Below the pieces are notes generated by a model. The model was not told the origin of the DNA and did no database searches. It worked only from the letters and a program-made list of their open reading frames with translations. Position numbers and translations under genes: made by a program. Source: Gammaproteobacteria bacterium (GTDB lineage: Bacteria > Pseudomonadota > Gammaproteobacteria > Steroidobacterales > Steroidobacteraceae). From it: 64,000 bases of DNA. Shown here piece by piece: positions 58,782-64,000 of this stretch (positions within the stretch are counted from its first letter, which is position 1; each line of letters starts with the position of its first letter). The stretch covers positions 22,572 to 86,571 of the forward strand of contig JANYLH010000007.1 in assembly GCA_025357915.1 (NCBI GenBank), written 5' to 3'.

Positions 58782-58859
58782 GTGCCTGCGCGTAGCGGGT
58801 CGCGCATTGTACCCGCAACCGCCGGCCAGGGCTCAGCGCGGCCGGCTGGGGCGGCGGGA

Positions 58860-60842
58860 CTAACCGGCCAGCAGCACCGCCTCGGCATGCTCGAGCGCCT
58901 CCGGGGTACCGTAGACAACCACAATGTCCCCGTCGCGCAGCTCCGTGGCGCCGTCAGGCTGGCGGCCGGTAATCCCGTGGCGGCGCACGGCCGTGAAGCT
59001 CACATCGGCGCCGCGCGCACGCACGTCATCCAGTCGCCGGCCGATCGACCATGAACCCGGCGGCAGCACGATGGAGCGCAGCTCTTCGCGAAAGGCGTGC
59101 GTCTCGTCGACGACGCGCGCGCCGTCGTGCCGGAAGATGCTGCGCAGCGTCGCGTAACGGCTCGCGCGTATATCGCCGATCGTGCGCATGACCCTGCCGG
59201 GCGGCACGTGCAACAGCATAAGTACCTGCGAGACCAGCATCAGGCTGGCCTCGAAGGTCTCGGGCACGACATCGGTTACACCGGCGGCCGTCAGCTCCGC
59301 CAGGCCCACGTCATCCTGCGTCCGCACCAGCACGGGCACGTTGGCGCGCAGCCGCCGCACCGCACGGACAATGCCCACCGAAACAGCCGGATTCGCGAAG
59401 GTCACGATCACCGCGCTGGCATTGTCGATGCCGACCCGTTGCAGCAGCTCCTCGTCGGCACTGTCCCCGAACACCACCGCGTCGCCTGCCTGCCGTGCCA
59501 GGCGGATGCGCGCCGGGTCCAGGTCGATGGCCAGGTATTCGAAGCCCTGCGAATCGAGCACACGGGCGATGTTCTGGCCGACACGGCCAAATCCGCACAA
59601 CACCACGTGCTCACGTCGCGCCAGGGCGCCGGCCGCGGCGTCCTCGCGTTCGAGCGCGCTGGCCGGCGGGCCACGCTCGCCCAGCAAGCCGCGCGCGGCG
59701 CGCCGGTTATAGCGGATCAGCAACGGGCTCAACACCATGCTCAGCACCAGCGCCGCCAGCAGCGGTTGGCCGATCCGCGCGGGCAGCAGCTGCTCGTGCT
59801 GCACGAGTATCGTCAGCAGGGCGACGCCGAATTCACCGCCGCCGGCCAGCACGATGCTGGTGCGCACCGCCTTGAAGGTATTGCCGGCCAGCGGCCGCGT
59901 GACCAGCGCCACCAGCAGGCTTTTGCCTATCAGGAGCGCGGCGAGTATCGCCGTGACCAGCACGAACTGGTGGTAGAGGAGCCGCAGGTCGAGCAGCATG
60001 CCGACCGAGATGAAGAACAGGCCCAGCAGCAGTTCGCGAAACGGCCGCACCGCCGATTCCACCTGGTGCCGGTATTCCGTTTCCGCGAGCATCATGCCGG
60101 CGAGGAACGCGCCCAGTGCCATGGACAGGCCCACTTGCGCGGTGACCCAGGCACAGCTGAGCACCACCAGCAACACCGTCAGCGTGAACAGTTCGCGCAG
60201 GCGGCTGTGGGCAATCTCGTAGAACAGCGGCCGCAGCAGCCAGCGGCCGATCGCCAGCACCACAAACAGCGCCAGCAGTCCCTCGATGACCAGGCGGGCG
60301 AGGCTGGCGCTGCTGAATGAGCCGCCGCCGCGCACCAGTGCGCTCGCCAGGGCCAGCAGCGGCACGAAGGCCAGGTCCTGGAAGAGCAGCACCGCGAAGG
60401 CGAGGCGTCCGTGCGTGCGGTTGAGCTCGGATTGGTCGGTGAGCTGGTGCAGGACGATCGCGGTGGAACTCATGGCCACGGCCCCGCCCACCACCAGCGC
60501 CGGCGCCCAGCCCACCGCCAGCAGGCGCAGGAATGCGGCGGTTGCCAGCCCGACAGCCAGCAACTGCGCCGCGCCCAGGCCAAACACCTCGCGACGCATG
60601 GCAATCATGCGCGGCCAGGAAAAATCCAGCCCCAGCGTGAACAGCAGAAACACCACGCCGATGTCGGCGAGTGTGTGCGTCGCCGCGCCATCGGGCAGGA
60701 CGGCGAAGGCCAGCGGGCCCAGCAACAGGCCGACGACCAGGTAGCCGAGTATGGGCGGCAGGCCCTGGCGGCGGGCCACCGCCACGACGAACACCGAGGC
60801 CATGAGCAGTATCAGGACCTGGGTCAGGGGCTGGGGCGTCAT
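58860..60842 (-). CDS. KefB-type cation:proton antiporter (CPA2) with TrkA domains
   Basis: 660 residues. Twelve or so membrane helices (1-375) carry the CPA2 exchanger with FLLFTLGLDFSW and LLFQDLAFVPLL. A TrkA-N Rossmann domain follows (about 410-530, VLCGFGRVGQNIARVLD), then a TrkA-C domain (about 575-660). This matches glutathione-gated potassium efflux systems of KefB/KefC/YbaL type. The KefB-specific glutathione site cannot be judged from sequence alone. Probably exchanges K+ or Na+ for protons. Confidence 0.92.
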   Translation of the reverse strand: MTPQPLTQVLILLMASVFVVAVARRQGLPPILGYLVVGLLLGPLAFAVLPDGAATHTLADIGVVFLLFTLGLDFSWPRMIAMRREVFGLGAAQLLAVGLATAAFLRLLAVGWAPALVVGGAVAMSSTAIVLHQLTDQSELNRTHGRLAFAVLLFQDLAFVPLLALASALVRGGGSFSSASLARLVIEGLLALFVVLAIGRWLLRPLFYEIAHSRLRELFTLTVLLVVLSCAWVTAQVGLSMALGAFLAGMMLAETEYRHQVESAVRPFRELLLGLFFISVGMLLDLRLLYHQFVLVTAILAALLIGKSLLVALVTRPLAGNTFKAVRTSIVLAGGGEFGVALLTILVQHEQLLPARIGQPLLAALVLSMVLSPLLIRYNRRAARGLLGERGPPASALEREDAAAGALARREHVVLCGFGRVGQNIARVLDSQGFEYLAIDLDPARIRLARQAGDAVVFGDSADEELLQRVGIDNASAVIVTFANPAVSVGIVRAVRRLRANVPVLVRTQDDVGLAELTAAGVTDVVPETFEASLMLVSQVLMLLHVPPGRVMRTIGDIRASRYATLRSIFRHDGARVVDETHAFREELRSIVLPPGSWSIGRRLDDVRARGADVSFTAVRRHGITGRQPDGATELRDGDIVVVYGTPEALEHAEAVLLAG

Positions 60843-60879
60843 GCGCGCAAATTACGCGGCCAACACCCGTCGGCGCAAC

Positions 60880-61242
60880 CTAGCGCGGCACCATCGTCAC
60901 CGTGGTGTCGTTGCGGTCGAACCCCTGGATGGCGCGCCGGTAGGCGTTGACAATCAGGCGTTCGGCCGCCTTGTCGACCCGCGGCGCCAGCAGCATGCGC
61001 AGCAGCACCTCCTCCCCCGGACGGTCGCGTTCGTCGACCAACACCTGTTCGATGTAGCGTGCCAGGCGCGCGGTCATTTCGTTGACGAAACGCAGCCGCG
61101 GCCCGTCCTGCACCTGCTCCGGTCCGGGGCCGTAGGTCACCCGCGCTTCGACACTCAGCTCGTGGAGGAATATGGCCAGCAGTCGCGCCTGGTCGATTGG
61201 CGCCAGGTCGGTGAAGTATTCGATTTCCGACTGCAGGTTCAT
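60880..61242 (-). CDS. Small protein of unknown function at the end of the ExbB/ExbD operon
   Basis: 120 residues, no signal peptide and no membrane segment. Starts MNLQSEIEYFTDLAPIDQARLLAIFLHELSVEAR, mostly helical, with a second helix pair around RFVNEMTARLARYIEQVL. No motif suggests an enzyme. It begins 22 bases after the TonB-like gene and is likely cotranscribed. I do not recognise the family. It may be a cytoplasmic regulator or adaptor of the motor. Confidence 0.65.
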   Translation of the reverse strand: MNLQSEIEYFTDLAPIDQARLLAIFLHELSVEARVTYGPGPEQVQDGPRLRFVNEMTARLARYIEQVLVDERDRPGEEVLLRMLLAPRVDKAAERLIVNAYRRAIQGFDRNDTTVTMVPR

Positions 61243-61264
61243 GACTGGCCCCGCGCCGCGCGCC

Positions 61265-62170
61265 TCAGGTCGGGAAGAACTCGAGGGTCTTGCGGGCAGT
61301 AATGGCTTCCACGTCCTTCGCCTCGAAGCGGAACAGCCGCACGCGCGCCACGATCTTGCGCTCCAGATCCGGATCGTTGAGTTCGCTGCTGAGCAGGCGG
61401 CAATCGGTCACTTCACCGGCCGGGGAAATGGTCAGCTGCAGCACGATCTTGCCCTGCAGGTCGGCGCGCTCGCGCAGGGCGCGCGCGTACAGCGCATCGA
61501 TCGCGCCTTTGTTGCGATCGAACACCAGCGCGATTTCCTCTTCGCTGCGCGCAGCCTTGCCGCTGGCGCCGCTGCGGGTCACGCGGTTCTGCGCGGCGTC
61601 GGAGGCGATGCGCGAGTTGACCGCGAGCGCGTTGTGGTCGGAGAGCGCCCCGGCGCCGGCGCCAAAACCGCGACTCGAGGCGGCCGTGACGATGCCCGCG
61701 GAACCGACGCCCACTTTGGAGGCGATCAGCGAGCGCTCGGAACGTGCGTCCTTGCCAACGTCGGCCTTGAGCTGGCGGTTCTGCAGGTCCTTGGTGTCAA
61801 GCTGGTCGCGCAGGTCGGCGAGCTCGTCCTTGATGGCGCGCATCGCGGCGGAATTTTCCATCTTCTTGCGCGTATCGACGGGCTTGGGCTCAGGTTTAGC
61901 CTCGGGCTTGGGCTTTTCCTTGGGCGTTTCGACCGGCTTGGGCGGCGGCGGCTTCGGGCGTTCCTGCTCCATCAACCGGGCGAGGCGCGGCGGCACCGGT
62001 TCCTCGGCGGCCGTGGGCTTGGCGAGGTGCACGAACGGCAGTATCAGGCCCAGCAACAGCACCAGTCCGAGACCGAAGCGCAGCAGCCGGCGGAAACGCC
62101 GTTGCTCCTCCGGATCCGGCTCCCAGGGGAGCTCGAAGCTGCGGTAAAACTGTGTGAGTTGTGCCTGCAT
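61265..62170 (-). CDS. TonB-like energy transducer with AgmX/PglI C-terminal domain
   Basis: 301 residues. One membrane helix (about 27-48), then a Pro/Lys/Glu-rich rod (PPPPKPVETPKEKPKPEAKPEPKPVD in parts), a coiled segment (about 105-140), a Ser/Gly/Ala linker and the C-terminal domain from about residue 208 (VFDRNKGAIDALYARALRE; LQLTISPAGEVTDCRLL). This C-terminal type is found in AgmX and related gliding or transport motors rather than in classical TonB. It works with the ExbB- and ExbD-like genes upstream to pass energy across the periplasm. Confidence 0.88.
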   Translation of the reverse strand: MQAQLTQFYRSFELPWEPDPEEQRRFRRLLRFGLGLVLLLGLILPFVHLAKPTAAEEPVPPRLARLMEQERPKPPPPKPVETPKEKPKPEAKPEPKPVDTRKKMENSAAMRAIKDELADLRDQLDTKDLQNRQLKADVGKDARSERSLIASKVGVGSAGIVTAASSRGFGAGAGALSDHNALAVNSRIASDAAQNRVTRSGASGKAARSEEEIALVFDRNKGAIDALYARALRERADLQGKIVLQLTISPAGEVTDCRLLSSELNDPDLERKIVARVRLFRFEAKDVEAITARKTLEFFPT

Positions 62171-62179
62171 GGTCCGACC

Positions 62180-62707
62180 CTAGAGTTTCCGCCGCAACTG
62201 GTCCATGTCGACCGCTTTTTCCTTCTCGACCAGCGCGAAGGAGAGCCGGCCGTAGTCGGCGTCGGTGCAGGTGCTCATGACTTTCTTCAGCACCTCGTAG
62301 GGAATCTGCTTGTCGGCCATCACCGTGATCTCGCGCTCGGCGATGTCCTTGTCGGTCATGGCCTGACCGACCAGCGTCGGGCGCTTCAGGGCCTCCCTGA
62401 GCGGCGCAATGATCATCGTGGCGCTGTCGCGCACCTCGGCCAGGCTGGTGATTCGTTCGCCCTGCACGAACAGTTCGTCACGGGTCAGCATGACCACCAC
62501 CGTGGTGCGCGGACGCTGCTGGGAAATGGACTGTGGAATATCGATGCTCTTGGTGTTCTGCACCACTTCGACTTCGGTGGAATAGACCAGCAGGAACGAC
62601 ACCATCACGCTGAGGATGTCGATCATCGGGATCAGGTTCAGCTCCGCGTCCGCCTTGTTGCGGATCTGATGCTGCAGCATGCGCCGCGCGCGGTTCGACA
62701 TGCTCAT
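62180..62707 (-). CDS. ExbD/TolR-family protein (second copy)
   Basis: 175 residues. One membrane helix starting near NLIPMIDILSVMVSFLLVY with the conserved aspartate in IPMIDIL that carries protons. The periplasmic domain follows (ITVMADKQIPYEVLKKVMSTC). It differs clearly from the preceding ExbD paralogue, so the stator may use a mixed pair of ExbD subunits. The ATG overlaps the previous stop (ATGA). Confidence 0.93.
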   Translation of the reverse strand: MSMSNRARRMLQHQIRNKADAELNLIPMIDILSVMVSFLLVYSTEVEVVQNTKSIDIPQSISQQRPRTTVVVMLTRDELFVQGERITSLAEVRDSATMIIAPLREALKRPTLVGQAMTDKDIAEREITVMADKQIPYEVLKKVMSTCTDADYGRLSFALVEKEKAVDMDQLRRKL

Positions 62708-63228
62708 GGCTTGCCACCCGCCTGGACCGGCAGCGGCGCGTCGCCGATCGACACCTGTGGGAACAGTTCCGCCTGCACCGTGCTGAGGCCCGCGTTGACC
62801 TCGACAATGCGCGTGCGGTCCATGACCTGGATCAGCGTGTCGTACGGGGTTTGCGGCTCGAGCAGGATGGTTGCCTCGGTCTTGTCGGGGTAGCGCGATT
62901 TCACGAACTTCAGGTACTGGGTCAGGCCGTCGAGGTCATAGCCTTTGGCAGTATTGGGCAGCTCGCGCAGCGGGCCGGTGCCGCGATCGGCTACGGTCAG
63001 CGAGTTGTCGCGCACGATCACTTCGAGGTTCAGGCCCTTGGGGAGTTCGGGAAAGCTGGCGTTGTTCGACGGCAGGCGCAGGTCCAGCACGACGGTGCGC
63101 GAGAAGATCGCGGTCATCAGCAGGAACGTCACCAGCACCGTGAAGATGTCGATCATCGACACCAGCTGCAGTTCCGACGGCCGGCGTTGCCGGCGCATCA
63201 GCTTTCGGAGGGCCTGGGAGCGGCGCAT
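62704..63228 (-). CDS. ExbD/TolR-family protein (first copy)
   Basis: 174 residues. The membrane helix has the proton-carrying aspartate in LVSMIDIFTVLVTFLLM. The periplasmic part is longer in the middle (LRLPSNNASFPELPKGLNLEVIVRDNSLTVADRG in parts) and ends in VQAGGKP. It is the first of two different ExbD subunits in this operon and follows the MotA/TolQ-type gene, 32 bases downstream. Confidence 0.93.
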   Translation of the reverse strand: MRRSQALRKLMRRQRRPSELQLVSMIDIFTVLVTFLLMTAIFSRTVVLDLRLPSNNASFPELPKGLNLEVIVRDNSLTVADRGTGPLRELPNTAKGYDLDGLTQYLKFVKSRYPDKTEATILLEPQTPYDTLIQVMDRTRIVEVNAGLSTVQAELFPQVSIGDAPLPVQAGGKP

Positions 63229-63260
63229 GCGCGTTCTCGCTTAAATCTGGGCCGGATGCT

Positions 63261-63908
63261 TCAGGCTGCCGCCGCGGTGCGCTCGGTCACCGCGTTCAGG
63301 AACTTCACCGACGCCATCTCCAGGCTGTCGACCAGCTCAGTGGTCTTGGTCTGCAGCACCGCGTGGATGACCAGCAGCGGCACCGCGGTCATGAGGCCGA
63401 AGGCCGTGCAGTTCATGGCCACCGAGATGCTGGCCGACAACAGGTTGGCCTTGTCCGCCGGATTGACGGTCGCCACCGCCGCGAAGGCGTTGATCAGGCC
63501 GACCACGGTGCCGAGCAGGCCCAGCAACGTCGCCAGGTTGGCAAAGGTCGCCAGGTAGTGCGTGCGCTTCTCGAGCCGCGGCACCACATCCATCAGGCTC
63601 TCTTCCATGGCCTTCTCGATGTCGTCGCGACTCCGCGCCGAGCTGATGCGCGCCAGCCCGTAGCTGAGGATCTGGCCGATCGCCGACTCGGACTTGCCGG
63701 TGATCTGCACCGCGCCCTTGAAGTTGCCCTGCGCGAGCAGCGGCGCGATCTCGTTCCACAGGCTCCGATTGCGCATCGAAGTGTGCGTGAGAACGATATA
63801 GCGCTCAATGGCGATGGCCGCGCCAATGACGAGTACCACCGCAATCGGGTACATCATCGCGCCGCCACCCTGGAAGAACCGGATAATCATGCTGAAGAAA
63901 TTCATCAT
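63261..63908 (-). CDS. MotA/TolQ/ExbB proton channel family protein
   Basis: 215 residues. Three membrane helices (about 15-32, 110-130, 155-175) in the usual TolQ/ExbB topology, with the large cytoplasmic loop between the first two. The channel segment FANLATLLGLLGTVVGLINAFAAV has the family pattern. The start MMNFFSMIIRFFQGGGAMMYPIA is normal, with GGGAG ahead of it. It conducts protons to power the ExbD subunits and the AgmX/TonB-like protein. First gene of the operon. Confidence 0.94.
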   Translation of the reverse strand: MMNFFSMIIRFFQGGGAMMYPIAVVLVIGAAIAIERYIVLTHTSMRNRSLWNEIAPLLAQGNFKGAVQITGKSESAIGQILSYGLARISSARSRDDIEKAMEESLMDVVPRLEKRTHYLATFANLATLLGLLGTVVGLINAFAAVATVNPADKANLLSASISVAMNCTAFGLMTAVPLLVIHAVLQTKTTELVDSLEMASVKFLNAVTERTAAAA

Positions 63909-63971
63909 CAGACTCCCATGCCTGAATCAAACCGTTAAATTAAAGACCATGCTCGGGCTTATGCCAAAGAC

Positions 63972-64000
63972 CTACTTCTCATCCCCGGCCGGCAGTGTAG
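63972..64000 (-). CDS. Possible C-terminal end of an upstream minus-strand gene (cut by window edge)
   Basis: On the minus strand the last 27 bases before a TAG at 63972-63974 can be read as TLPAGDEK. This may be the tail of a gene upstream of the motor operon. Too short to judge; another frame could be the real one. Confidence 0.2.

Noticed and set aside
55821..59054. Open frame of 1077 codons on the plus strand opposite ppc and cysI
   Set aside because: Antisense shadow of two well-identified genes; composition and lack of any recognisable domain argue against coding.

Overview
The window is a 64 kb stretch of high-GC, gene-dense bacterial chromosome with about 50 protein genes, no rRNA or tRNA, no CRISPR array and no insertion sequence. 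The gene set (HtpX, fused siroheme synthase CysG, TesB, MacAB-type efflux, MetH/MetF, HemB/HemL, PEP carboxylase, ExbB/ExbD/TonB-like proteins) points to a Gram-negative proteobacterium. I infer a gammaproteobacterium, perhaps near Steroidobacterales or Nevskiales, but this rests on gene content only. Many junctions are 1-4 base overlaps (ATGA, GTGA, TTGA, TGATG), so most runs of genes on one strand are probably operons.

Layout: 1-9.7 kb holds membrane and lipid housekeeping (VIT/ferritin-like transporter, HtpX protease, acyl desaturase, cyclopropane synthase, FAD oxidoreductase, thioesterase, ferredoxin-NADP reductase, GABA aminotransferase). 9.8-17.3 kb is a minus-strand operon: an ArsR-methyltransferase regulator, metF, metH and an ABC exporter, with a strong palindromic operator candidate at its promoter. 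bipA/typA and a secreted DUF3443 lipoprotein follow on the plus strand.

20.6-35.1 kb is the most unusual part. A tight minus-strand operon encodes a CcmI-like assembly factor, a membrane cytochrome b with two histidine pairs spaced 14 residues apart, a 21-heme cytochrome, a giant cytochrome with 42 CxxCH plus two expanded heme motifs, an outer-membrane beta-barrel with SPOR and TPR segments, and a small exported protein. Divergent from it are a membrane-anchored Fe-S/flavin oxidoreductase and an exported Sel1/ankyrin protein. Together they look like a complete inner-membrane to outer-membrane electron conduit with about 65 hemes. I do not recognise it as any characterised Mtr/Pcc/Omc system.

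35-46.4 kb: peptide deformylase, a secreted proline-tailed protein, YpfJ-like metallopeptidase, ApbE flavin transferase, a beta-CASP nuclease, a LOG protein, a MacAB-like efflux operon, cysteine synthase and CysG. 46.5-48.8 kb: translationally coupled hemB-hemL. 48.9-53.9 kb: a signalling operon with a receiver-like/TM/TonB-C protein, a CheA-like HPt kinase without a CheW domain, a CheY-like regulator and CheX. 53.9-60.8 kb: sulfite reductase with its DUF934 partner, PEP carboxylase and a KefB-type antiporter. 60.9-63.9 kb: an ExbB-ExbD-ExbD-AgmX/TonB-like motor operon. No gap without a gene exceeds about 220 bases.
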